Source: Clitoria ternatea
Taxonomy: Eukaryota; Streptophyta; Magnoliopsida; Fabales; Fabaceae
Assembly: GCA_037962975.1 (NCBI GenBank)
Contig: CM075669.1
Span: 188,860,501-188,924,500 of the forward strand
Direction: 5' to 3'
Length of the DNA: 64,000 nt
In this document: piece after piece, positions 11,701 through 23,897 of the stretch
Layout: each line of letters starts with the position of its first letter
How positions within the stretch are numbered: the stretch's first letter is position 1
Translations under genes and position numbers: made by a program
The notes under the pieces: generated by a model
The model's database searches: none
Seen by the model: only the letters and a program-made list of their open reading frames with translations
What the model was told of the DNA's origin: nothing

Positions 11701-13128
11701 GCTTTACATGTGACATAACTAAGGGTCTTGCGGGATCTTGAAAATGAAACCTTGCGTGGGTTTATTAAATGAGCAACTATGCGTGGTTGTACTCTTGAAA
11801 TAATGATGCACATGTAAAAGTATTTGACAATTGGAGATGGACACATTGCACATGCATTTTGATAAGTGGCATAAGCATTAGTCATGAGGGCATGGCATAT
11901 GAATTGAGATTTCTAAAGTGGACGCCTTGTGAGTGATTAAAATTGGGAAATAAGGTTGAAGTTTTCCCCATTATAAACACGTGCGATAACGGTGTATGTT
12001 TGGTGAATTGAGATTGATTCTTGAAGTTCATGTGTTGAATTAGCCTTTGATAAACTTGACTTATGAAATTGAGTGATGAAATTATGGTTTACATGACACA
12101 TTTATAAGTTTGGGTGCTTAATGGAAAATATGCCAAATTACCTTGTCATGTGTGTATATTATCCAATTGATTATGATTGTTCATTATTGAGAAAATATAC
12201 TTACTCTCCATGTTGTACATTTTAGCCTTGTGATGTAGGTCAATGCATGGAGCTTAATCTTTTGGGATGGCGGCAAATATGAAGAGAGTATGGTGGTTGC
12301 CTTGGCCGGCAATTTTTGGGATGATGAATTATGTTACTTTTTGTTGTGAATTGTTGTGTATGTGGCATTAATTTTTTATAGCTTGACTCTTTGTGTAAAT
12401 GCCATAGTTTAGGATTGATGGATTATAGTCATTTAAATTTTATGGAAGCATTGGGATATTGAAATTGTCATATGATTCTTAGTTGGATGAAGGATATTGA
12501 AATTTTGAAATATTATGATGATAATTGTGTCAAGGCAATGGATTGATGAGGATTTGTTTACATGAGTATGATGCTGAATTTTTACTCTAAAATTAGTGTA
12601 TGGCATGTAGGATAAGATGATGTGATGTTTTACCCTTTGTTAGGAGTGCATAAAGGGGACTAGATAATATGTAGTAGTAAATAAGGACTAATTTGTACAC
12701 ATGAATGGTCTAGACTCATAATTGGTAGCTTGAATGATTTTATTAAGGTTTCTTATACTTGTGGAATTATTAGTCTATAAGTAAGGTTATTGGAAATGTA
12801 TTCTTGAAATTGGAATTATTAGTCTATAAGTGAGTAGTATAGGACTTCTTGCATGATGTTATAGTTAGGCAATCTTAAATCACTCCGCAAAGTTTAAATG
12901 GTACTTCTAAATGTTATTGGAAGTAGATAGGCAATAAATTAAGTCCTTCACCTTCTCATATATTTATATATCAAAGGGATCTTTAATTAGATCTAGGGTG
13001 ATGATAGTTAATTTTAGTTTGTGGTGTGCCTTATCCAATGATTGATGTAAACATGAAAAATTTACCCTATTTCCTAGTATTTAGATATCAATATCACTAT
13101 TAGTATTTATTGGATTTAGGGCGCCACA
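8742..13128 (+). mobile_element. Solo gypsy LTR, 4.39 kb, target duplication ACCCT
   Basis: Begins TGTAACATCC and ends GCGCCACA. ACCCT is present immediately outside both ends (8737-8741 and 13129-13133). No primer site, polypurine tract or coding domain lies inside, so recombination between two LTRs has removed the body. It shares blocks with the LTR at 5030-7839 (CTTCTCTTGAGG region at about 11330; late CTTACTCTCCATG block at about 12200) and so belongs to a related family. Short open frames inside are spurious. Confidence 0.88.
11630..11810 (+). repeat. Imperfect tandem repeat in solo LTR
   Basis: AAACCTTGCGTGGGTTTATT followed by AAATGAGCAACTATG and GTGGTTG occurs twice about 100 bases apart. 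It is the counterpart of the 65-bp repeats in the related LTR at 5671. Confidence 0.6.
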
Positions 13129-13133
13129 ACCCT

Positions 13134-14593
13134 TACCGAATTTGTCTCCGGACCGGGATACAGATTCCAGCATAGTGTACTACTATGTTGATAATACTGA
13201 CTTTTTATTCAACTGTTCTATTTTTAGAAGACGTTGTCGTCATGGATACTTCTGGCTCTTCTATTGTGAAGCACGGCCCCGATGATACATACATGATAGC
13301 AAACAAAATAAACTGGCTAGCTCGAAAAGCTAAAGATCCTTATTTCTGGGTTGCTTGGATGTTTTTGCACTTCAAAGCCGTCATGCTACTACGAATGAGG
13401 ACATTGAGCTTGAGGCTAAGGGTTTCTGGCATTCAAGGAAGTATGCTGACTCATTCCTCCTCTATGCCCCCACATACATAGAACAGATCTGTTTCATTCA
13501 CGTGATCGTTTCCTCTCATTCCACGTGATCGTTTCCTTTTTTTCCACGACTGTACACTAACGAAGGTGGCAATCTGGTTCCCCTTCACAAAGTTCAAGAT
13601 AGGGCTATTGTGTTTTTTAGACATCACCCCAATCATCTCCACCCCAACGAATGGACCCTCATCCATGCTCTCGAAGTTTTGGGCAAACATCTACGCTTCA
13701 TTCCGACCGTTGTTATTTTCTTTTGATACGCTAAGGTGGTTCCGGGATGGGCTTTGTAAATTTGAGATGTCAAAGTGACATCGTCAATTTTGAGGCTTTT
13801 GATAAATCTTGTAAGATCTCCAGAGCTTCTTTCAAAAATTCTTATATCAAAGTTTTTTCCAAGGGACGTGATCCCTCTTTTTGGACAGATGAATAAAGTC
13901 GATTTTTATTTCACACCAGTTGGACTTACAAACATTTCCTTTTTGAGAGGTCGGCATATGCCATCGAAGGTCACCAATTATCTAAATATTCTAGGGCCGT
14001 AGTGGATGCCATACACGTTATTTCCTATAGTGCATCCATTAAGTGTTGGTCTCTCCTGGGGTCTGCGGAGACAAGGGATGAATACTTACTCACCTGGGTA
14101 TCCAATCTTTCTTTTCCCTTCCTGATTTTAAACTTTATATACCAGTCATAACTTTCTTACTTTACCAATTTCAGGTAATATGAATGCTGACACTTTGGAA
14201 GCCCTACACAACCTCCTCACCAGCTTAGAGGCCAATGTTGCCCAAGAAAATAGGGTCACCCCAAAGCTAAAAAAGGCTACCTCCCTCTAAGTCCTAGGGG
14301 GCACTATCATGGTTAAGACTGACCTCACCTTTCAACAGAAGAAGAAGAAGAATACACAAGGTGGAGGTCCTAGCAAGAAGGCCAAGGCCAATCCGGCTCC
14401 AACCAACATAGGGAAGGGGAAGGTAGTGGTCGAGGAAGAGCCTGTCAAGGATAGTACCAAGGAAGACTCCAGCATGGCCGCTCTTGAGGTCTTGATTGAA
14501 AGAAACTCTGGTGCCACTAATGAGTTAATCCTCTCTTATAAGCTGAAGGAAAGGTTGAACACCAATGGCATGGCTTCGCCCTTGAAACGGTGA
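13134..14593 (+). pseudogene. Decayed intron-containing ORF, PF04195-like
   Basis: Continuation of the relic split by the solo LTR. Coding-like pieces: KHGPDDTYMIANKINWLARK (about 13267-13326); then, in another frame, EAKGFWHSRKYADSFLLYAP (about 13413-13472); then a piece with FFRHHPNHLHPNEWTLIHAL. The HLHPN block followed by a hydrophobic helix resembles the plant 'putative gypsy type transposon' domain PF04195 (inference). A plausible intron runs from GTATCC (14098) to TTTCAG (about 14174), after which ATG at 14180 opens a Lys-rich tail that reads on, with one stop, to TGA at 14591. A first intron (GTTGAT...TTTTAG, about 13189-13228) is also possible. Several frameshifts and stops make it non-functional. 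Confidence 0.45.
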
Positions 14594-15599
14594 TGTGGGG
14601 TCATCTAAAAACCCTGTTCATCATTTACTCCATCGCCTCTGATGGTCCAAAGAGGGTGTTGAGAAAAAGTCTGGACGGAAAAGAATTTTAAGTTTTATTG
14701 GACCAGACCCCAGACTTTATATCCTTGAATTTGTTAATATCACTTATCAAGTATTGTTGCTTCGAAGTGAAGTCTGTACTATTTATAACTTATTTGTGCG
14801 CCCAAGATATCTAGGATACGAGTATTAGGCTATAAAAACAAACGAGGAGTATCAGCATTCCAAAAGGTTGGCAGATTATCAAAAGTCTGATAGAAGCATT
14901 CTGATCAAAGAATCATTCTTAACTTTCCTAATCTCTATTTAAGTGATGTATTGAGATTCATGCTCTTATCATATTTACGTGCTTATCATCAAAGAACACA
15001 AGGAACAAGATCAAAATGAGCAGCAACTGTCAGTGTACCTACCTCTGCATACTGATCATGTTCAGAGCTTCTGTTAGAATATTTCAGAAAGCTCTGGCAT
15101 CCCACTTGATGCTTAATCAAGAATTAGTTTACAAATGGTTTATGCATGCGAATGCATGAGAAACCTTTTTCATGAAAAAATCTGAAGAAGTTTTGTACTA
15201 GCCCCCTTGAATCCTATTTCATCCTCAAGTTCTGATAACAAGAAGCGTAAGGAAAATACCTTCAAAGGATTTCCAATGTCTATATCTCCTTTCAAGAAGT
15301 AGTAACGGTCATATCCTCCAGCTTCTATAAATACGAAGGAAGATTGAACTTCAACAGACATATATATAGAGAGAATGAAACAACCCGGTTTGGATAGCAA
15401 CAGCCCGAGACAGGGAAAAATTTTTCCCCAAGATCATAGGGTGTTCACTGGCAAGATAAGCAATTAAAGGTTAAGAAGAGTAGAAATCCGACCAAGAAAG
15501 AGAAGGCTGGGTCAGAATATTACACATTAGCAGACGTGGCTACAGCTGCGAGAATCAGCGGACGGAAACACATAAGCGGCTACACCCGCTAGAGCGAGG

Positions 15600-16464
15600 A
15601 TTGATTCGCTAAAGCGACGCATACACTCGGATAATTCGATCACTCGGAATCTAAGCCCAAGTCCTCTCGGTAATATCATCACTCGGAGTCGAAACCTAAT
15701 TTCTCTCAGAAGACTCCCACACATACATGCTTTCTTCGGAGGTTTACACAATACTCTCTATTTTCATTCTAGAAAGGCACAGATGTTAACCACTCGGGAA
15801 ATGATTCCCTCACCCATTACTCGGGAGATGTAGTCTACTTCACACTAAGGCTCCCTCACCTGGAAATGCTCTAACTCCTCGCCACTCGGGATACATACTA
15901 ACTCCTCTACATACGGAAGACTTATTAAACTAAAATCTACTCTGTATCATCCAGATCTTACCCCCTCTAATAAGTTCACCACTACAGGCTTTACTCGGAG
16001 TCGTATTGCCAATTCAACCATCAGGGGAAACATTCACTCGGTTGACTTCCACTCGAAAACATCAAAATACCCTTCAATCGGAAGATTGTATCTAAGAAAT
16101 CTCTCGCTCCATAACATATTGACCAACGTACCACGAAAGTGATTTTAATGGACATATTCCACTCGGAGTTGGCCCAACCTCTCTTCATTCGGAAGAAAAT
16201 CACTCATCACGCCTTACACAGGATTAACTTAGCTCTTATTTACTCAGAATCATGTGGGCTCTATATGCTTAGCAGAATGCAACGTATACCACCTAGACAT
16301 TCACACACGTCACAAGATGAACACACGGTATTATATATATATATATATGAATATTTACATGCACATAATCATACTCTCAACCCGAGAGAGTTCAGTTCTG
16401 ATACAGTTAGACAAAGGACCAAAATAAGAGCCGGCCAAGGCTATGACAAAACCTTACATACAGC

Positions 16465-16496
<32 letters not shown>

Positions 16497-17050
16497 ATTT
16501 CCACAGTACACAAGCACTCCACACGGTATGTAGCTCCTCCATCATTCACCGTCTCGTGTGATGTCCACTGAAATATAGCCACGGTAGGGGTGAGTATCTT
16601 AAATGTTAAATGATAGATACTGACTCCGATTATTCCTCAATCATGCAATAGTAAATATGTATGTATATATATAGCAACAATCAACAACATACACTGTGCC
16701 ATTCAATCGGAACACACAAGGCATCTTTCAATCGAAATCTACCTAGTTATCACTCGGCTACATGCACATATTCTTCTCAATAACACTAATACATATACAT
16801 ACAATCGCGTCACAGTCAGCATCAATTGCACATGTACACAGATTCATTCAATCGGATCCGACTCGCGTATTATCGGTTTTTATCGTTGCAACGTAGGCTC
16901 TCAGCCTTTTATTCAACTCCCAGCTGACTCGGCCATTTTACTGGTACCAAACCGTTTGCCCTCATTTGTAACACAAACACTCTCAGCGTCAACGGCAGTG
17001 TTACGGGCAGCCCTGAGTCCCACTCAGTCGGCTTGCCTTGAGTCCCACTC
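15600..17050. repeat. TCACTCGG / TCAATCGG motif array
   Basis: Many copies of TCACTCGG and variants (TCAATCGG, TCATTCGG, CTCTCGG) are scattered through the solo LTR. It is the same core motif as at 1160-3985, in a different LTR family. Confidence 0.7.
16459..16496. repeat. (TA)n microsatellite
   Basis: An uninterrupted AT run of more than 25 bases, flanked by CATATAC-like sequence. A shorter run lies at 16331-16349. Both are inside the solo LTR. Confidence 0.85.
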
Positions 17051-19169
17051 AAGGTCTTTAACAGCATCTCATGCATTTAATTACTGATTCAAATGGTAGT
17101 GTCACACACTACATGCTCTCAGCATTCTTATCACTGCATCTCATGCAAAGTATTATCATTGGAATATGAACAGAATCGGCAAATCACTTCTACACTATTA
17201 ACTCATGCACTTCATGCACCATATATATTTACCACACACGGAATGAACATACAGACACAGATTTCACCCACACGACCTTTTACTCAACAATACATGCATC
17301 ACATGCAATCGGTATTAGACATTATCAGAACTTAATAAGTTAATCTTTCCTTACATGCAGTCAGCATTTAGATTCATAGTAACCTGCATGTCACATAAAT
17401 CATATGGTAATCATCAACAATATTTTAACACATTCTCCTCATGCAATCATTCCACACTCTCAAGATTATTAACATGCATTTCATGGACGGAATTAGACAT
17501 GCATTCTCAACTCCTAGTCATCATACATCTGGGCATCACATATCCTTTACGCAATCAAACATACCTATCAACGCATTTTAAATCACCAGAATCAACAAGT
17601 CATTAACACCCAGAACACGTCCATAACCCATGCATTTAAGATATAAGATAACCCCCTACCAACTAAAGAGACTCCTAGAAGTTCCTCTGTTTTGGCGTTG
17701 GTCCACTGTCCTGTTTGCTTCGTCCACCACTCTTACTCGTTTAGTCCCCCTCGAACACAGTTGCACCCTTTAATCAGCTTGGGAACAGGAAGCTGTTCTT
17801 CTTCCACTTCGACGATTGTCCTTCACCAATAGAGGGGAACTTCGGACCCTTTGCAACACCGCTGTCGTGAGTTTACGAAAAACAGGGAACAGAGGAGAAG
17901 AAGAACGAAGAAGAAGAGAAGTAGGAGAGGAGGAAGGTTTCGAGGAGATTAGAGTGAATGGACAGCAGTTGAGGGCTCTTGAACATATACCCGAAGAAAT
18001 GAGGAGAGTGGGATAGAAAAATGTGAAGTTGGCAGCTTCTCACGTGTCACCCATCATAATCAATCAGCAATCAACTTCTTAAGTTAAAATTAATCACAAT
18101 TAATAAGTAATTCATACTTTACAATTATTTTTAGTTTAGTGGCTTAATCTCATTCGGTAGTTAATTTTTAAATCGGGATGTTACAGAGAACTTACAAGCT
18201 CTTATCCAATCTCTTTCTAGTTTTAAATTCTCTTGTTCATTCATTTCTTATAAGACAAAGACCCTCATTGTTTTTGTTTTGCCTCTAGTAGACCCTGGTC
18301 TTGTGCTATAACTTAGTGTACAACTTCAATTGTTTATCTCTTATGCATGATGTAAGTTTAAAAATGGTATAAACTTTTCCGTGGTAAGCTCCACTCTCTA
18401 GTTGTAGTATATGTAAAAATAAAGTGTTGTTCCACTGAGAGACGGTATTTAAATAATGATTCATTGTTACCTTAGCAGGAGTAAAGTGTTGTTTTCATAA
18501 ACATGCTGAAATTTAAAAGGACTAAGCATAACTACACATAAATTAAAACAAGCAGAAAAAGATATGAACTATCAAATGATAAAAGCTGGGACTAGATTTT
18601 ATCTATCTTGACCTTCAATACATTATATATATGCATATATAACAGTTTCCAAACTCTCGTCACAATCTTAAGTCATTCGTATCGATCCCTCGACTACGAA
18701 ATTCATAAGAATATTCCTAGATATGTTGATTCCTCAATCACATTAAGAGTATTCCAGCATTAAAAGCAATTTTTTGACTTTTGTTACATCGACTATTATT
18801 CCTAAGACCCTCCATAATGAGCATTCCATTTAGATCCATTTTCACAAGATATTTTCTAATAGTCAAACGAAAATCATAATCAAGAATCTATTTCCCAATA
18901 GAATCAAGCATTAAGCATAAAACAGAAAACCAAAAGTGACAGAACAAGAATACCATATATATATATATGACACGCATACGTTGGGGTTTGATTCGACTAT
19001 ATCCAATCCCAATGGAAACTTTATCTATGCATGGTAGCGATTGCAATCAAGCTACAAAGATGAGAAGAAAGTAATGAAAAGAAGAAGAGAAAATGTCTTG
19101 ATGATGAATTGATTCTTAATTTCTGATGGCGATCGTCTTCCAAGAACATTTTCTTCAATATTTATATTT

Positions 19170-19600
19170 TCATCAATTCGCTCAAGCGAATTGCTTTCTT
19201 CATCTTGAAGGAAGCTTCTGGACTTGGTTTTTCCTACGTAGACTCGCTTCAGCGAGTGGTTCGCTCAAGCGAGATTCCATATGCAATGTTTCCTCTATTC
19301 TTCATTCCCTTGAGCTACTTGATGTTTGCTCAAGCGAATTCCTTTTATTTAGCTTCTGGAGGAATTTCGCTTGAGCGTAATAACCTCGCTCAAGCGAATT
19401 AATCTTATTTCTAATTTTGCTTTATTTCCTCTTGAGCTAACTATGCTCGCTTAAGCGAATTCATGTATTCTGTTTTCTGGAAGAATCTCGCCCAGACGAT
19501 TATAGAGTTACTCAAGTAAATTTCATCTCTGATGCTTTTTAATTTTGAAATCCTTACTCGCTCAAGCGGCCTAAATTTCGCTCAAGCAAGTTTATCAATA
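19170..19600. repeat. TTCGCTCAAGCGAA palindrome array
   Basis: Palindromes such as ATTCGCTCAAGCGAAT (19175), ACTCGCTTCAGCGAGT, CTCGCTCAAGCGA and GCTCGCTTAAGCGA lie inside the Athila-like solo LTR. Arms are mostly TTCGC/GCGAA or CTCGC/GCGAG. Confidence 0.85.
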
Positions 19601-19683
19601 TTTGCTTTCTTTCTTGGGCTTTCTTGGGAAAAATCTCTTTAGTTTTCTTCCTTCTTTTCTTCCTCATCCTTGTCATCTATAAA

Positions 19684-20960
19684 ATTTGGAAATATGCACT
19701 AAAAGCCTATATAGGTTCGCATCATTTTGAATAAGTCATTTTTTGTTAAATAGTTTAACAACCTTTATTTATCCTTGGAGTAATAGGTCATATGAGAGTA
19801 ATTCCTAAAATGTCCCTAGTCAAGTATTTACGTGGGGACTTGTAAATACATTAAGACTAGTGTGTGAGTGTACCGATGATCTAATCTCACAGATCATGGA
19901 TATAAATGATATCAAGTCTTCATACGGGTACACATTAAGAGTAATGATGTACTGGACAGACCCACCATGAGAACGTTGCATGGATCGTTACATGAATGTC
20001 ATAAATGATTCTCAATGTGATAATGGTATATGTAGTCCTTTGACCTGAAGTCACTACGATTCCTACATAAGGAGTTTATTATTTTAATACAATCAAACGT
20101 CTTCTGTAATAAGAGGACTATAAAGGTTGTGGTTAGGCAATGTACAAATTATGCAGAGGGATGTGAGTGATGTAGATGAGATTTGTCTCTCCTATGTGAC
20201 AGGAGTGATATCTATAGGCCACTTGATAGAGTGAGACTAAGGAAATGCATGGCCATGCTAGAAAGAATAAATATTGGATATTTATTCGGATAAAGTCTAC
20301 TCCGGTATCAAGTAAAATAAATTGGACTGTACAAGGATGACACGACCATGCCTTAGGCCCAATTAGGATATCATGACAAAAGGAACAAACATATAAAATA
20401 ATTATCACTTATAGGTTATGTTGTTAATAAATAATATTTGGACATAATGATGCATTGCTAGATGTCGCTCTTATTTTATATTAATAATAAAATAGTTTAT
20501 TATTAATATAACCGAGTATTTTACCTATAGGGTCACACACATAGAGTAAGCCCATCAGAAAATAGCTTTTATTTTAGTTGGACTAAAATAAGACTATTGG
20601 GCCTAACTTATTTAGAATGAGTAAGGAGCCCACTCTTTAGATAGCAAATTAGGTCAAACCTAAGCCTATAAATAGAGCATAAGATGCTCATAGGCGGCTA
20701 ACCAAAAGAGACACAAAAATACATAAAAGTTGCAAAAGCTACACACCGTCAAACTAGCATTTGGAAGGTGTAGCCTTTCTGGTGGGAGTACTCGTGTGGA
20801 CTCCTAAAGGACGAGGCTACGATTGCTTCGATATTCTTCAAGAGGTAATCCTAAAACGCAATTTTTTTTTGTGTTTGTCTTATGCTTTGAAACACAGTGC
20901 TTTGTAAATCCTATGGGAATCCTTGTATTTCCGCTGCTCATACACTAGGGATTCCTAATA
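19684..20960 (+). repeat. 5' LTR of copia B
   Basis: Starts ATTTGGAAATATGC where TG would be expected and ends CTAATA where the other copy has CTAACA. Contains a TATA box, two hairpins upstream of it, and a potential splice donor AGAG|GTAATC at about 20845. Confidence 0.9.
20667..20675 (+). promoter_or_regulatory. TATA box, copia B 5' LTR
   Basis: TATAAATAG in AAGCCTATAAATAGAGC, conserved in all five copia LTRs of the window. Confidence 0.6.
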
Positions 20961-20961
20961 G

Positions 20962-20973
20962 TGGTATCAGAGC
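20962..20973 (+). other. Primer binding site (tRNA-Met type), copia B
   Basis: TGGTATCAGAGC one base after the 5' LTR, the standard plant copia primer site complementary to the initiator tRNA-Met 3' end. Confidence 0.88.
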
Positions 20974-21056
20974 CTGGTTGCAAAACCGTGTTTTGGGCAA
21001 ACATTTGTTTAAAGAACATGTAAAAATAAAATTAAAATTTCTTTTATGAAAAGAAT

Positions 21057-21190
21057 TGTAAAGGTTGAATCCTTTTGCAAAGGTTGCATCTTTTATTAAA
21101 TATGTTGCAAAGGTTGCATTTTTAATGAGATATTATGTAAATGTTGCATTTTTATGAGATATGTTGCAAAGGTTGCACCTTTTGAAAGCT
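21057..21190 (+). repeat. TGCAAAGGTTGCA short repeat, copia B leader
   Basis: GCAAAGGTTGCAT and variants occur about five times at irregular spacing. The core TGCAA...TTGCA is self-complementary. Confidence 0.65.
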
Positions 21191-21607
21191 AATATCAATA
21201 TATTTTTGCTTTATGTATATTGATTTCTTTTCTCAACATTTTAATTAAAGAACATGTTTTTAGGATGTGCTTTATTATATGAACATGTTGTATGTTGCAA
21301 TGGTGATTGTTTTATATGTGTTCTAATTATAAGGCATGTTTTATGTTTATTTAATTATTGAAATCAAGGGTTGTATGCAATGATGTCTATATGCTTTCTC
21401 TTTTCTAATATGAATTGTTCATGTGAGATTGTGTTTAGAAAGTTTAAGAGTTAAACCCTAGCCGTAATAAAAACTAAGATTCAAAAGTTGAAACCTAGCC
21501 GTAATGGTATTTTATTTATTTGTAAATGTTACAAATAAAATATTTGATTTTAATATTATATTTTAAATTCGATTCGTAAAAGTTACAAATCAAATTTTTA
21601 ATTATTT

Positions 21608-21910
21608 GTTAAAATTAAAGTTTGTAAGAGTTACAAATTTAAATAATTTATTCTTATTAATTTTAATAGGATTTGCATTGTTTGTGATCCTTTTAAAATT
21701 AATGTGATTTGTAAGAGTTACAAATTTAAATAATTTATTCTTATTAATTTTAATAGGATTTGCATCATATGTGATCTTTTTAAAATTAATGTGATTTGTA
21801 AGAGTTACAAATTTAAATAATTTATTCTTATTAATTTTAATAGGATTTGCATCATATGTGATCTTTTTAAAATTAATGTGATTTGTAGGAGTTACAAATT
21901 GATTCATATT
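21608..21910 (+). repeat. 87-bp tandem repeat, ~3.5 units, copia B leader
   Basis: TTTGTAAGAGTTACAAA recurs at 21621, 21708, 21795 and 21882, an exact 87-base step. Because 87 is a multiple of three, the minus strand shows an open frame with repeated 29-residue blocks; this is a by-product of the repeat and not a gene. Confidence 0.9.
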
Positions 21911-22084
21911 TATTAAATTTAATATGATTTGTAATTGTTACAAATAGAAGATAAGATCTTTATTAAATTTAATAATTTTAAAATCAAATATTTAATCCTT
22001 AATAAATTTGATAGGATTTGTAAAAGTTACAAATTAAAGATAAGATCTTTATCAAATTTAATAGGATTTGAAATAAAATATCAT

Positions 22085-22260
22085 GAACTCTAGAGATAAG
22101 GTCTAAAATTTAAACCTTGATCGTTCCTAAAAATTAGGATGATTGTTGAGACTCTAGAGATAAGGTTTAAAAGTTAAACCTTGACTATTCCTATTTTAGG
22201 ATAATTGTAAGGGTCAAAAGATAAGGTTTAAAAGTTAAATCTTGGCCGTTTCAAAATTAA
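22085..22260 (+). repeat. ~62-bp tandem repeat, 3 units, copia B leader
   Basis: GATAAGGTTTAAAAGTTAAA and variants occur three times at steps of about 64 and 61 bases, each followed by CCTTG or TCTTG and a GATTGT/TAATTGT block. Confidence 0.75.
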
Positions 22261-23018
22261 AGATTTCAAATTGTTTGAAATCATAACCGAATATTTTGAG
22301 CTATTAATGGTCAGTGGGACGTTCTGGCTAGGAAAGACTTGGTACTTAAGCGGTCACTCCGGACCCACCTCTCTTTCCTGGGAACTAACCTGATTACAGT
22401 ACTAAATTTTTAGGTTGGAACACCCCTTGACCCTGTCTGTTGAACGGTCAACAGAGCCGCCAAACTTCTTTGTGTAGTTTTCCTTTTATGACCCCGTGTG
22501 TTTAATTATGTGTTTTAAAATTTATTTTATTTTAAATATAATTGATTACTCTATTAATTGATTAATTAACACGTCCAGCGGTGAATGGTTATGGTCTTAG
22601 ATTTTTTTTATTTAATTTTTAAATACAGCCTGCGTGCTGTGCCTTTCTCTATTCTTAAATTTCTTCTCTCAACCCTTCACTCGTATGTAAAATGAGTTTT
22701 CTTTATTACATTGTAATCTTGGAAAAGCCAACAAGGTGGAGACCTAGAAGAAACCTAGAGTGGTGATGGATATGACCTTGAAAGGAACAAAGGAGTGGTG
22801 ACTCTAGGAGGATGGTGATTTCAAGAAGTAGGACTTCATGAAGTCAAGACACCATAGTTCCTTTAGGTTTATTTTATTTTATTTTATTTTTAGGATGACC
22901 ATAACCATCTTATAATTTTTGATTGCATGTTTTGGGGTTTTATTTTGCGTTAAAGCGTTTAATGAAAGTCGTTAATGAACAATAAGAAAACTGAAATCCC
23001 TCAAGCCCGACAATCATA

Positions 23019-23590
23019 CCTTCCAATAAGTAATAACGTCTAACTTGATATAAATAAAGTGCAGGTCACGTCATAGTTAGGTGACTTTATTTATGTTTAG
23101 TAGGACATGATTGGATAATTGGATTATCCAAGTATTATTAAGTTTTATTCAAATAGACTTTTTTCAATTGGATTGGAAAAGCCTAAAGGTATGAACAGTC
23201 TAAAGCGCGTTCTAATAAACAACAGTCATCAATGCTAGTTTCAATAAAGTGTAGGTTCTTCCAAAGCAGGGTGCTTTTATTGATATTAGTAAAGGATGAA
23301 GGATAATTGGATTATCCAACCATTTGTTATTGGACTTATCTAGGTAACTTTAATCAGATTGAAGAACCTAGAAGCGTTAATATTAAGTTTAAATGCCTTC
23401 TAATAAGTAACACTCGTCGAGACTAATGTCAATAAATAGTGGGCCTGCCAAAGCAGGGTGCTATCATTTATATTAGTAAGGCGCGATGGGATAATTGTAA
23501 TATCCAAATTGTTTTTATTAGGCCTAAACTTAACTAAGTTCTTCAATTGGATTGAAAATAACTTAGAGGCGTAAGGATTGAGCTTAAATT
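23019..23590 (+). repeat. ~188-bp leader repeat with stem-loop, 3 units
   Basis: Units start near 23019, 23207 and 23396. Each has (C)TTC(C/T)AATAA, then an inverted repeat (23050-23060 with 23084-23094; 23242-23249 with 23274-23282; the third near 23430-23470), then GATAATTG...ATATCCAA or GGATTATCCAA, then an ATTGGATTGAA block. Element C has one unit (50089-50275). The region is untranslated leader. Confidence 0.75.
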
Positions 23591-23897
23591 CATAAGATGA
23601 ATAAGGGTAAAGAGTTACCCACTCAATCATCCAAGAGTTGCATAAGATGCAATTGGAAATGTGTTTCCTACCTAAATAACCAAGGGTTGGGTGATCAGCC
23701 AAAGCTGACTCAACATTAGGCCAAATATGGATCTTGGCCCACTAGAAAAATCTTCCAATGGGATTTTTTTATGATTCAGTGAGGGTATTTGTTTTGAATC
23801 AAAATAGTGGGAGACAACATATTTATTTAATGACCAAAATTTAAATATGTTTTAAATAGAAGTGATAAATTTGCATGTAATTTGTTTTAGAATAACC

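Larger units (their letters stand above)
15376..18185 (-). mobile_element. Solo gypsy LTR, 2.81 kb, target duplication GAGAA
   Basis: On the minus strand it begins TGTAACATCCCGATTT at 18185 and ends GTTGTTTCA at 15376. GAGAA flanks both sides (15371-15375 and 18186-18190). It interrupts the SIRE-like 5' LTR. It contains a TCACTCGG array and two (TA)n runs, and no coding domain. Confidence 0.87.

Noticed and set aside
16139..16561. 140-codon open frame
   Set aside because: Runs through (TA)n microsatellites and a TCACTCGG array inside a solo LTR.
17816..18016. Glu/Arg-rich 66-codon frame
   Set aside because: Purine-rich GAAGAAGAA text at the start of a solo LTR; no support as a gene.
21602..21907. 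Repeat protein of 101 residues on the minus strand
   Set aside because: Explained by the 87-bp AT-rich tandem repeat in the copia B leader.
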